A stretch of 64,000 nt of DNA, taken from assembly GCA_018136815.1 (NCBI GenBank), contig CM030939.1, positions 1,992,808-2,056,807 on the forward strand, given 5' to 3'. The notes under the pieces are model-generated. The model did not search any database. It was not told the DNA's origin and saw nothing but the letters and a program-made list of their open reading frames with translations. Positions 10,229 through 20,800 of the stretch are shown in pieces. The DNA is from Isochrysis galbana. Lineage: Eukaryota > Haptophyta > Isochrysidales > Isochrysidaceae. The position numbers and the translations under genes were made by a program. The first letter of the stretch is position 1. Every line of letters starts with the position of its first letter.

Positions 10229-10514
10229 ATGTTGCGCCAATGGAAGGGCCAAGATGGTGACATCTTACTAGCCATGTGAGAGTAGTCAATTCACCAGTTC
10301 ACCATCGCTCTTGGCGCCGCTGCCACTGCGTGGTAGCAGGTGTTCTTAGATGGGACATCGTGGCGTGTCGGTGTCGGCGTGTCACTATCACGCGCTTTCG
10401 TTCATGCATAGCTACTACGATAGTTACGCCGTAAAATACCACAACCTGAACCTACTCTTATAAGTAGGGGTCAACTAAGTTTTTAAAAACATCTGAAGAT
10501 TCTGGACTACTCGC
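10229..10514. other. 3' flank and A-rich repeat motif
   Basis: Presumed 3' UTR of the preceding gene. Near 10487-10503 is an A-rich stretch followed by CTGAAGATTCTGG. The same motif recurs at ~15211, ~27886 and, inverted, ~62320, and may be the terminus of a retroposon family. Confidence 0.45.
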
Positions 10515-10665
10515 CTTGTTGCGGTCGGGGGGAGAGCCGCCCTTTAGGCTTCTCAAAGAGAGGCCCTCGCCTCTCTTTACTTTCGCCCGCCTTCGCGTGT
10601 TTTGGTTTCTCCCTTCGGGTTGCATGCTCTCCGTCCGATCGGGATCCTCCGATCCCGATCTCCCT
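10515..10665 (+). repeat. Dispersed repeat (inverted copy at 30005-30125)
   Basis: The sequence GAGAGCCGCCCTTTAGG…CTCTTT…CGGGTTGCATGCTCTCCGTCCGATCGGGATCCTCCGATCCCGATC is found as its reverse complement at 30005-30125. The core GATCGGGATCCTCCGATCCCGATC region is nearly palindromic. Confidence 0.75.
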
Positions 10666-10979
10666 CTCTTTCCCCCGTGTGTTAGGATAGGGGTGATCGC
10701 TCTCGATCCCCCTCCCTTGTTTTCTCATGTGTGCGCCCCCTTTCTTTCCTTGCGCGCCCCCCCCGTGTGTTTCCCGCGCTTTCTCTTGTCCAAGAGTTCC
10801 CGAGAGTCGCGCCCATGGCCGCACTCCCCGGGGCTCTGGGCGAGCTCTCTCGACCACCGTCGCCCCAGGCTTGTGTGAGCGGTGTTCCCGCCGGTGCCAT
10901 CCATGCCTCCCTCTAGCCCCAGCGCTCCCTGTGCTCAGCCCTCCGTGAGCACGGTCGCCCTTGGGCAGAGCCCCATCCC

Positions 10980-11640
10980 TTGTCTCAACAATCTTTAGAG
11001 TCCCAATCCACATCCACAGCCACAGCCACTCCACTCCGCCAGTCACATGGTAGCGGAGGCGTGCCCGCCTCACTGCCCGCCCCAGCCACTGCCTCACCTC
11101 CTGCCCTCGCCTCGCCCGCGGCTCCGCCATCTCACCAGCCGCCATCGCCCCACTTCGCACTTCCACCCCTGACCCACCAGTTTCACATTGCCAATCCATG
11201 GAACTCACCCACCCCATGGCACTCGCCACCGCCCCACCCTCACTCACCGGCCACCACACCCTACCCAGCCCAGCCATACAGTACCTACCAGCCCCCCCAA
11301 CCCCCAGCCGGCCTGCCCGTCAACCACGGTGTCGCCGCGTTCACACAGTTGATCCAACAATTCCAGGACATGCTCGCACAATTCCAACACCAGGTCGCTG
11401 CGCTTCATGGCGATGGCAAAGAGGAACATGCCGCGCTCCTCTCCATTGACACCGTCCTTGAGGAGACACATCCGGCGTTGAAGAAACGCAAGTTCAACCG
11501 GTCTAATCCTCCCCAAGTTGAACTAGAGCTACCTCAATCAGTTCCAACTCTTCTGGTCACGTTTGTGAACGAGAAAGTAGAGGCCTACGACTCCAAGAAG
11601 AAGTTGGTGACGAAGGAGTTTGGCGGACACGCGGCTACCG
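10980..11640 (+). pseudogene. Proline-rich ORF fragment, possibly gag-like
   Basis: An open frame with no ATG at its start; an in-frame stop lies at 10914 and the first possible codon is TTG. The first ~115 residues are Pro/His/Ala/Ser/Thr-rich. Next comes a helical part (FTQLIQQFQDMLAQFQHQVA), then a basic patch (ALKKRKFNRS) and LVTFVNEKVEAYDSKKKLV. The frame runs on into an R1b repeat fragment at 11640-11735, so the natural 3' end has been lost. The order of a proline-rich region, coiled coil and basic patch is compatible with a retroelement Gag, but there is no zinc knuckle. It could instead be one exon of a cellular gene. Confidence 0.3.
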
Positions 11641-11735
11641 ACAGGCACCCCCTAAGGGGAGTTGGAGCCGGAAGGGAGGGCGCGAGGGCGAGGGCGCGAG
11701 GCGCACCCCATGCTGAACTAAGTATAAACATAGCT
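11640..11735 (+). mobile_element. R1b retroposon fragment, inverted
   Basis: The plus strand reads GCGCGAGGCGC…CCCATGCTGAACTAAGTATAAAC. This is the reverse complement of the terminal part of R1b copies at 27725 and 41350. It retains the same conserved terminus as all other copies. Confidence 0.65.
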
Positions 11736-12057
11736 GCTACGGTTGGAGATCGGGGGCATATCCACGCTGTTCGCCTTCAGAGAGGTGGCGAATGAACGCT
11801 TTTCGCGCCTTCTAATTCATGCGCGCGGCACACCCGCCTGTGAACACAGTTCGTTCTAACATGTTCGCATACACACACGTGCCACGTTGCCACAGCTCTC
11901 CTCACAAGACACCACGGGTTGCGTGCACAACAACAGCTGTGACTATGGAGCTGCATGTGTGGGGCTAGAAAGTGTGGTAACGTTTCCTCCTCCAAGAGGT
12001 GGGGCGCTCCCCTCCACACACTCCCGTACCATCGGCCCCGCATTTTCCGTCGGTCGG
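11736..12057. other. Short convergent intergenic stretch
   Basis: No gene supported. It contains the presumed 3' UTR of the minus-strand gene ending at 12058. Confidence 0.35.
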
Positions 12058-13419
12058 CTACGCAATACATGTGCCGGAGCCGGAGAGCCCGTACGAGCTC
12101 CCCGCCTTGCCCGATCGCCACGCCAACGGCTCAGTACTCGGAATCCCTTCTCGCATTCTACGGGCGGTTGTCCGCGGAGGCCGGAGGGGCAAGACGGCCG
12201 TGTCCAAGGCACACAGGCAGTTACCACCACCACCTCTTAGTAGCCCCAAGTCAACGCGGTCCCCATCTTTACTCATGTCAGCAGACTCCCGAGGACTATC
12301 CAGCTCGGCTAAACCGCCTAGCATCCGGGCGATTCCCCGTGGCGCAGTGTCTCGAACTCGGGTCCGCGCCACATGCTCCGTCCGCTTACCCTCTGATAGC
12401 ATAGGGTGCTTTGAACGGCCCATCAAGTAGCTCGGGGTCTGCTGACAAGCAGCAGCAGGGGTCGGTCCTAGGAAGTACGAGTGGCTAGGGACACTGGCAT
12501 GAGCACTAGCCGGGCGTGTATTGTGCTTCGGTTTCTGAGCCGTGGCGGCGGCGGCGCGTGCAACTTCGAGCTCGCGCAAAGCCTCGAAGCGCTGGTACGC
12601 CTCCTCCCGAGCAACCTCTTGCAAGCGGATGAGCTCTGCCATGTCCACCTCGGGGGCCGGGGTTGGCGCGGAGACAGGCGGCGACCTGGCTAATGCCGCC
12701 TTGCGTTGCACGATTCCGACCTTGACTTGCTGATCTAGCCGCTCGACCAGCGCCTCGAGTTCGTGGATCTCCAGTAACAAAGACCTGCGCTCGGCCGCAG
12801 CAATAGCCTCCCTCCTCATGTGTGCGGCGACGTCCACCTCCAGCCGTTGCCGCTCACGCTCGGAAGCGACCAGCTGTGCGTTAAGCGCGTCCAACGCAGC
12901 CGCCTGCACTCGCGTGTGCTGCACCTGCGTGCTCGCCATCGCTAGCCGTTGCGCCACCAGCTTGAGCAGCGACGTGTGGCTGTCGAGCTGCCGCTCCCTT
13001 GATGAGCGCACTGCCTGAAGTTGCGAGTCGCTGCGCTGTTGCCTCACGGCGAAGGAAGACTGAGCTGCTCTCGGCTGCGAACCGCCCGCTTCCCCGCGTC
13101 CGGCCACTGCCGCCGCTGCTTGCAGCTCCTCGATGAGGCGGCCGAGGAGTCCGCTCGCGAGTGCAAACTGCGCCAGCCACGTCTCGAGCTGCGCCACCAT
13201 GTGCTTCGACTCGCTCGCGAGGTGTCGCGAATCGGCATTGACGTCGCGCACACTCTGGCGCTGCGTCGAGCCGGCGCGTCCGCCCACGCGCGGCGCCGCT
13301 GACTGCGGCCGGCTAGCGGAGGAGCGCATCGGTCGGAGCGGCCGTTCGTTCTTTCGCCGCGCAACGCGATGGAACCGCCGCGTGCATGCATCCCGATCAC
13401 AGCTGCTATTCACATCCAT
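12058..13419 (-). CDS. Coiled-coil protein, unassigned
   Basis: A frame of about 453 residues from the ATG at 13419. The frame is open further upstream to about 13650, but that part is antisense to the TTC5 start and lacks coding plausibility. An alternative start is the ATG at 13329. Residues ~60-330 are long, charged and Leu-rich helix, e.g. ASERERQRLEVDVAAHMRRE and LLLEIHELEALVERLDQQVK, predicting extended coiled coil. The C-terminal third is low-complexity and contains SHSYFLGPTPAAACQQTP. No catalytic motif. Such proteins are often cytoskeletal or centrosomal, but nothing here proves it. The last ~60 residues near the stop look less coding-like, so an unrecognised 3' intron is possible. 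Its start lies 28 bp from the start of the divergent TTC5 gene. Confidence 0.6.
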   Translation of the reverse strand: MDVNSSCDRDACTRRFHRVARRKNERPLRPMRSSASRPQSAAPRVGGRAGSTQRQSVRDVNADSRHLASESKHMVAQLETWLAQFALASGLLGRLIEELQAAAAVAGRGEAGGSQPRAAQSSFAVRQQRSDSQLQAVRSSRERQLDSHTSLLKLVAQRLAMASTQVQHTRVQAAALDALNAQLVASERERQRLEVDVAAHMRREAIAAAERRSLLLEIHELEALVERLDQQVKVGIVQRKAALARSPPVSAPTPAPEVDMAELIRLQEVAREEAYQRFEALRELEVARAAAATAQKPKHNTRPASAHASVPSHSYFLGPTPAAACQQTPSYLMGRSKHPMLSEGKRTEHVARTRVRDTAPRGIARMLGGLAELDSPRESADMSKDGDRVDLGLLRGGGGNCLCALDTAVLPLRPPRTTARRMREGIPSTEPLAWRSGKAGSSYGLSGSGTCIA

Positions 13420-13447
13420 CTGGAGAGCGTCGGGCTGACTTGCGCCG

Positions 13448-15082
13448 ATGCCGACGATGATCCCCACGACTGGCGAGTCACTCTCGGCGGTGCTCGATCG
13501 TGCCGAGGCAGCGGTGGACACTGCGTACGCACTGCATGACGATCTGTATGCTCCGCTCGCTGACCGGCTCGCCACGATGGCCGCCTCGCGCAGCGCGGCT
13601 GAGGCGATCATCGCCTCTGCTGAGGCGTGGGCAGAGGTGGTCACGAGCACAGAGCTGCAGGCGCGGCTGCATTACCTGCGCGGCAAAGTGGCCACGTGCG
13701 GCGCAGAGGGGCGCGGCTCGGCTGCTGCTGGGCGACTCCTCGCGGACGCGGTCAAGCTGGACCCCAGCCTGATCGGCGCGTGGAATGCCCTGGGCGAGTG
13801 CTATTGGCAGCGGGGTGAGCTTGAGGCGGCACGCGGCTGCTTCCACGGCGCGCTCGCGCACCGGAGGACGTGCGATTCGCTCTGCCACCTCTCGATGCTC
13901 CTCCGTGTCATCGCGGGCCGCTCCCCGCCGGAGGAAGCGCAGTCCTGTGTGTTGGAATCGGTAGCTCTGGCCAAAGACGCTGTGCGCTTTGAGCCGTCCT
14001 CGCAGCGCGCCTGGTTTTCCATGGGCAACGCGCACTTATCGGTATACAAGTTTTGCACGGCGTCGGCCGATGAGCTGCACCTGGCAAGTAAAGCCTTCAC
14101 CCAAGCCACACGTGCAGGCGCACTCGAGGCGAAACATGGCTCACAGCTCGCCATAATCAACGCCGACTTGGCGATGAACCATGGACTCACCTACTTCCTC
14201 CTTGAGTCTATCGGGCCGGCCATCGCGGCGTACACACAGGTGCGCGTGGCGGGCGCTGGGAAGCGCGAGCCCTCTGATCTTTCCTCCACGCAATACGCCT
14301 GCCCCTGAAGCGCGGCCCTACAGCAGCACAGGGCGGTCTCGTGCCTCCTTTGCGCGGCAGGCTTGCACACGAGTTTGAGAACTATCAGCCGACTCCCCCC
14401 CCTCGAGCAGGCCCACACTCTCGATCCGTCCATTGGCGCAGATCGCATGCGACAGGATGTCTGGGAGTATGCCACACGCACCACCGAGCTTCTCGCGACC
14501 AAGGTCAGCCTCGCCTGCCCACGATGACGAGCTCGCACACGCATGGCGTCCGGCTCGTACACCCACAACTCCAATCTTGCACATGCACGTGTGACAATCT
14601 ACCCACCACCAATGCGCGATACTCTTCAGGTTGGTCTGAAACCGCGAAAAGTCGCGTCTTTGCTTGCGGAGCTGTCCCCTTCAAATTTAGACCACCAGAT
14701 CAAAGGAATGGAGGGGTTAGCGGGATCCAGATGTGGCCTCAAGCACCTAGCAGTTGGTGTAAATCCAGATGCGGAATGCGTGTTAAAGTTGCTTTCGCCA
14801 CTGCCTAGCCACTCGCAACGGCTACACAATTCTTTCGCCGTAGCCGACCACTCCGGTGCTGTGGCAGCGCTAGCAATCTACGGCAAATCGAACTCCCTGA
14901 CGAACCCCTCCGCGAATGGCGCCACCATCGTGCTGAAGGCTCCCATATTAGTTAAAGTCGAGGCACATCATTGGGATGACAAAGTAGCTACTGAAGCAGG
15001 GGGGGTGCTTAGCTATGATTGCCTGCTCATAGAACAGCCCATGCAAGTGACACAACTTGCGACAAGTACGCGTGGGCGCTGA
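13448..15082 (+). CDS. TTC5: TTC5/Strap-like tetratricopeptide protein (3 exons)
   Basis: Exons 13448-14239, 14411-14503 and 14630-15082, all in phase 0, give 445 residues, close to the ~440 of animal TTC5. The introns are GTGCGC…CAG and GTCAGC…CAG. The N-terminal TPR array includes GRLLADAVKLDPSLIGAWNA, LGECYWQRGELEAARGCFHGAL and RFEPSSQRAWFSMGNAHLS. The linker exon encodes LDPSIGADRMRQDVWEYATR. The third exon encodes the C-terminal OB-fold-like domain (VGLKPRKVASLLAELSP; FAVADHSGAVAALAIY; TIVLKAPILVKVEAHHW). In animals TTC5 is a p300/p53 stress cofactor and recognises nascent tubulin N-termini to trigger tubulin mRNA decay; the second role is the more plausible one in an alga. Assignment is by remembered family pattern and is strong. 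The GT-AG boundaries restore the family alignment exactly. Confidence 0.88.
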
Positions 15083-15233
15083 TCTAAGGAACGGAAAGCC
15101 AACTCTGCTACACGTTCGTTCGTGAGTTTTGTTCAGACTGAGCGTTCAACGGAAGGCTAGGCAACAACATGTCAACTTGTGATGATGTAAGATGTAACAA
15201 CTAAAAGAAAATCTGGAGATTCGGGGCTTACAC
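15083..15233. other. 3' flank of TTC5
   Basis: No gene. It contains a copy of the motif AAAATCTGGAGATTCGGGG at ~15210, directly before the copia-derived sequence begins. Confidence 0.4.
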
Positions 15234-17574
15234 TGAGAAGCGCAAGGCTTCATCCTTGCACGTACATGTGTGACTTGCGGATGCCGTCGCGCTTGTTGCA
15301 CTCGGACAATGAGCCCGTATATTGCGCCACAAGCGCTTATGGCGCAATATACACCAGTCACCAGTGGTATATGCTGTGCGCGCCTACCTTGCTTGAAGGC
15401 GCTTGAGGTTGGCGGGCACGTCGACGGAGTAGTCCGGCAGGCGGCGGAGGCGATCATCGCTCGGTGATCCAAGGCGCGCGCGCCAAATCTCCTTTGCCTC
15501 CTCATGCGTGGCGTGCATGTCCTTGTGCTTGTCCGTGGTGTACGGTCCAAGCGAGTATGGCTAGGTGGTGTGCAAAGCATTTGTTCTTGTTGGGGTTTTG
15601 TTTTTGTGTCGGTTACGTGACCGGCGGTTGAGTCGGTTACGGCGGTTGAGTCGGTTACGGCGGTTGAGTCGTTTGAACGGACAACGGACCGTGCAAGGGT
15701 AGAGACCACATGCACGCCACGCATGAGGAGGCAAAGGAGATTTGGCGCGCGCGACTTGGATCGCCTAGCGATGATCGCCTCCGCCGCCTGCCGGACTACT
15801 CCGTCGACGTGCCCGCCAACCTCAAGCGCCTTCAAGCAAGGAAGGCGGAAGACGTCAACGAGGTCGCGCTCAAGGCCAATGCGCAACGTCGACCCGGAGG
15901 CGGAGGAGGAGGACCATGGATGACAAGCGCCGTTGGGGCATGTCCTTGTGCTTGTCGGTGGTGTACGGTCCAAGCGAGTACGCCTTGGTCGTCTCGCCCT
16001 TGGGGATGGGCCGTACATCCACATAGAAGCCTTGGGTGAGTGGCGAAAGCTTTCTTGTTACTTGTCTCTTAGGGGTCTCTACCCTTACACGGTCCGTTGT
16101 CCGTTCAAACGACTCAACCGCCGTAACCGACTCAACCGCCGTAACCGACTCAACCGCCGGTCACGTAACCGACACAAAAACAAAACCCCAACAAGAACAA
16201 ATGCTTTGCACACCACCTAGCCATAGCTAGGCCTTGGGTTCACGACGCACATTAAGCCTTGCATGAAGCCTTGTATGAAGCCTTGCGCTTCTCACCCCCC
16301 CTTGACCTGATCCCCCGGAGAAGGGCAACAAATGAGGGATTCGCAAGGCAGCAAGATCTCAGATGCGAACCATGATCAGCCCACGGAACTTGGTGAACTT
16401 GTTCGCCGCTAAGGGCTTCGTCATCATGTCGGCCACATTGAGCTCGGTCTGAACGTGGTAGACACGTAACACATTCTTCTGCGTGAGCTCACGCACGTAG
16501 AGCTCACGACGATGGATGTGACGGGCCAAACCCTTCATGATGGGATTGTCCGCGAGTGCCTTTGCACCCTTGCTGTCGGACAAGAGCGGGGTCTCTACCC
16601 TTGCACGGTCCGTTGTCCGTTCAAACGACTCAACCGCTTGCATGAAGCCTTGCGCTTCTCACCCCCCCTTGACCTGATCCCCCGGAGAAGGGCAACAAAT
16701 GAGGGATTCGCAAGGCAGCAAGATCTCAGATGCGAACCATGATCAGCCCACGGAACTTGGTGAACTTGTTCGCCGCTAAGGGCTTCGTCATCATGTCGGC
16801 CACATTGAGCTCGGTCTGAACGTGGTAGACACGTAAGACATTCTTCTGCGTGAGCTCACGCACGTAGAGCTCACGACGATGGATGTGACGGGCCAAACCC
16901 TTCATGATGGGATTGTCCGCGAGTGCCTTTGCACCCTTGCTGTCGGACAAGAGCGGGCTTGGTTCCGCTTGCTTCCAACCGAGATCCGCGAGCGTGTTAC
17001 GGAAGTTCTCGATACGCTGCGAAGCGAGGGAGGCCGCCATCGTTTCCGCTTCGTTGGCCGACAAGGAGATGCTGTTTTGGCGCTTGCTGCCCCAATCGAC
17101 GAGGCTGCCATTGATGAAGATGAGCCAGCCGCTCGTCGAACGTACTACGTCCCACGATGCGTCGACCATGCCGCGTACCATGCCTTCACCTTGACGAAAG
17201 AGGCCGATGATAGGGCTATCGCCATTGTTCTTGTAGTACTTGAGGCCCATGGTGCCACGGTTCTTGAGGTAGAGAAGGCAATGCAGCGCCGCGTGCCAAA
17301 GGTTCACGGTGGGGAACGACATCGCGCGGCAAAGTTGGCCCACCGTGTACGAGATGTCGGGGTTGCTCACCACGGCGGCGTAGAGGAGACTACCGACGAG
17401 GCCGCGGTACTTGGTGCCAAACTTGGGATCGAGCTCCGCCTTGATCCGCTCTTTCTCGTCTTGCGCCTCGATGACGTCCTTGCCGAGGTACGAGTTGCAT
17501 GGCGTGTCGACGGTGTTGCGCAGCGTGTCCTCGTACTTGGTCATCTCTTCGAGGTGCGCGCCCACCAACTTGTT
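15234..17574. mobile_element. Scrambled Ty1/copia fragments, left of the intact element
   Basis: A patchwork of short pieces of the same copia family in both orientations. It includes an LTR start, a minus-strand RT snippet, a plus integrase snippet, minus and plus copies of the pre-integrase segment (~15390-15540 and ~15710-15925), LTR interiors in both directions (~15560-15705 and ~16050-16300), and two successive minus-strand copies of the pol C-terminus (16359-16585 and 16726-17574). The longer of these is the 3' part of an older minus-strand element whose 5' part continues at 22695, beyond the intact insertion. Confidence 0.85.
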
Positions 17575-17579
17575 GATGT
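17575..17579 (+). repeat. Target-site duplication GATGT, left copy
   Basis: GATGT directly precedes the 5' LTR and recurs at 22690-22694 directly after the 3' LTR. Five base pairs is the usual duplication length for Ty1/copia integration. Confidence 0.9.
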
Positions 17580-17825
17580 TGAGAAGCGCAAGGCTTCATG
17601 CAAGGCTTCATGTGTGTCGTGAACCCAAGGCCTAGCTATGGCTAGGTGGTGTGCAAAGCATTTGTTCTTGTTGGGGTTTTGTTTTTGTGTCGGTTACGTG
17701 ACCGGCGGTTGAGTCGGTTACGGCGGTTGAGTCGGTTACGGCGGTTGAGTCGTTTGAACGGACAACGGACCGTGCAAGGGTAGAGACCCCTAAGAGACAA
17801 GTAACAAGACAGCTTTCGCCACTCA
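17580..17825 (+). repeat. 5' LTR of copia element
   Basis: It starts TGAGAAGCGCAAGGCTTCAT and ends GACAGCTTTCGCCACTCA. It contains three near-repeats of GGCGGTTGAGTCGGTTAC. It should carry promoter and polyadenylation signals by analogy with other LTRs; I cannot mark them precisely. Confidence 0.93.
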
Positions 17826-17827
17826 TC

Positions 17828-17842
17828 TGGTACCCCCGCCGA
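17828..17842 (+). promoter_or_regulatory. Primer-binding site
   Basis: TGGTACCCCCGCCGA lies two bases after the 5' LTR. The leading TGG matches the complement of a tRNA 3'-CCA end, as expected for minus-strand priming. The priming tRNA is not identified. Confidence 0.7.
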
Positions 17843-17855
17843 GAGACAAAGAGAC

Positions 17856-20800
17856 ATGGACAAGAACAATGACAAGATCTTCTTCTACAACAAGGATGGT
17901 GCTGAATGGAGAGCATTCAGGCCCAAGTTGCTCGCGATGGCCGGCAAGAACGGTTGCCGACGTGCGATGCTCAAGAACAAGACGGAAAGCGTCGATGACG
18001 CCGACAAGGACAAGGAAGCCACCCAGGTGGAACTGAACAAGGCATATGACCTCCTCATCATGTGCATCAAGGATGACAAGCTTGTGGCCACCTTGGATGT
18101 GCTCTACACGGATGAGGAGGAAGAGAAGTACGACGGCCACCGTGCGTTCAAACACATCGACGAGTTGCACGTGGCGGTCAACACCGAAGACAAGGCTGAA
18201 GACAAGAAGATGGAGTATGACACACTCAAGATGACCAACCTCCAGGAGTTCCCCTCAAGGGAGGAGGTCACCAACCGCTTTGACAACATGTTTGGCATCT
18301 TCCAAGGACTCAAGGGCACCGCGCGCGAAGTCTCCGTCGCCGAGTTGTGCCTCGACATGAAAGCGAGCTTCATTGGATGTGGAGAAGGAGTCCTTCGTGA
18401 AGTGGACAAGGCATGGGGCTCCTTGGAAGTTGAGCACCGCAAGAGGCCTGATATGGTGCACAAGAACCTTGTGGAGGCTGCGGCCATCGCCCATAAGCAT
18501 GAGGCGGTGCGCTCCACGGTACGTCCGGGCCAACGTGCAATGCAAGCGACCAAGACCGAGGATGACACGGATGCCATCAAGAAGGCCTATGAGGCGGGCT
18601 TCAAGGCTGGCCAAGGTGGGCGTGGAGGTGGTAGGAGCAACAACAACAAGGACAAGAAGCCTTGCTCCCACTGCGACCGCATGCACACGGGCATCTGCTG
18701 GTCCAACCCCGACACCGCGCACTTGATCGATTGGGACAAGGTGCCGGAGGGCCTCCAAGCCAAGATCAAGGCCAACCTCTATGATGCCAAGATGAAGAAG
18801 GAAAACAAGCAAAGTGGTGGACGCCTCACCTTCACCTGCAACAAGATCTGTGCAACCACGACCAAGAACACCGAGGATGATGCCTTACGCATCCTCATCG
18901 ACTCGGGCGCCACCGGGGCGGACTACTTCAACGACATCAGCTTCTTCCCGGACGGCGTGGATGAGACGCGCACGGACATGGTTGAGGTGGCAAGTGGCAA
19001 GGCAATCAAGACTTGGGGCACCGGCACCGCCAAGTTCCTTGCACTTGTGCGCCCCCAAGCCGGTGCACCCCTTGGATGGCATGTGGTCGAGAAGCCCGAC
19101 GCATCATTTGGTCCATTCAAACGCAACATGCTCTCCACCCACAAGGCGTGCTCACGCAATGATGATATGAAGTGCATCATGGGCAAGGTGAATGGCTTTG
19201 AACTTCCGGGAGGTGCATTCATGCCTTTCACCATGGGTGACGACTCCCAAGGCTTCTATGTGGATGTACGGCCCATCCCCAAGGGCGAGACGACCAAGGC
19301 GTACTCGCTTGGACCGTACACCACCGACAAGCACAAGGACATGCACGCCACGCATGAGGAGGCCAGGGAGATTTGGCGCGCGCGCCTTGGATCGCCTAGC
19401 GATGAACGCCTCCGCCGCCTGCCGGACTACTCCGTCGACGTGCCCGCCAACCTCAAGCGCCTTCAAGCAAGGAAGGCGGAAGACGTCAACGAGGTCGCGC
19501 TCAAGGCCAATGCGCAACGCCGACCCGGAGGCGGAGGTGGAGGACCATGGATGACAAACGCCGTCGGGGACGTCATCACCAACGACATCCTCACTATGCC
19601 TTGCCGCAGCGTGCTCACGGGCTACAAGTACGTGGACGTGTTCTACGACGTCTTCTCCGGCCTCGTGTTCGCGTATCCCATGCGCTTCAAGTCGGAGCAC
19701 CCAACGATGTTGCAGCGCTTCTTGGCGGACACGCAAGGGTTCTTCATCGTGAAGCGCTTGCACTCGGACAATGAGCCCGTGCTCAAGAGCGACAAGGTGC
19801 AAGAGATCTGCGATAGCAACTTGATCCGCAAGCAAGAGAGCAACCCGTACGAGCCGTGGGGCAACCCAGCGGAAATCGCGGTCAAGTTGCTCGAGCGCAC
19901 CATGCGACCATTGCTCCTGGGGTGCAATGCTCCCCAAGAGTATTGGGAGTTTGCGCTCTATCCCGCGATGGTGATCATCAACCGCATCCCCGGCGCCAAG
20001 GATAGTGCTCCTCCTCTAGTGCGTGCCGGCATCCGCCACACGGTCAACCTGAGCATGCTCAAGGTGTTCGGTTGCAAGGCCATCGTGCAAAAGCCCAAGG
20101 CGTACCGCGACAACAACTTGTCGGAGCAAGCACAAGAGTGCATCTACTTGGGCCCGGCACGCTACCACACGGGCAACATCTTCATGTCGCTCGAGACGGG
20201 CAAGGTGTTTGTGAGCGGTGTGCACGCCACCTTCATGGAGACCGAGTTCCCGTGGAAAACCACGAGGGGGGGTGAGATCCCCATTGACAAGACCGACCAA
20301 TACGGCAAGATGCATGGCTCAATCTACGCGTTTGGCATCCCGGAGGACCACGAGGATCCGGACTACACGCCCTCGGAGCATTCCTACTCGGGCCCCATCA
20401 CGGAGGTGGAAGAGGACAATAGCGACAATGCCTCCGACACCACGTCGCCTATCCGAGCTCCTCAACGTCACCGACGCATCATCGAGTCCGATGAGGAGGA
20501 TAACGATACGCTTACGCCAAGTGGCGAAGTGCAACGCGGGCCATTCGAGTCGGAAGATGGCAAGGAGGACACCGCACCACGCCGCTCAAGCCGCATCGCG
20601 GGAGAGGAGCTCCCGTACACGGTGATGGACTACTCCACCTTAGGCAACGACAACACTGTCTTTGGCGACGAGAGTGCAAGCGAGTACTCGGCGTCGATGT
20701 GCCACAAGATCTTGATGGCGACTGAGGTGTGCGACGACGCCATCTACATCGGCTTCCCAAAGCCCTTTAAGCCGCACCAACTCAAGTACCTACCACAAGA

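Noticed and set aside
12340-12370. Possible tRNA T-loop (GAGTTCGAGAC, minus strand)
   Set aside because: The flanking bases do not form a T stem and it lies within a coding frame.
13420-13650. N-terminal extension of the minus-strand coiled-coil gene over the TTC5 start
   Set aside because: It begins at a non-ATG or poor start, is antisense to the TTC5 first exon, and loses the coiled-coil character.
16879-17622. A 247-residue plus-strand frame (and its copy opposite the intact copia)
   Set aside because: Antisense to the copia RT/RNase H region and repeated wherever that region occurs.
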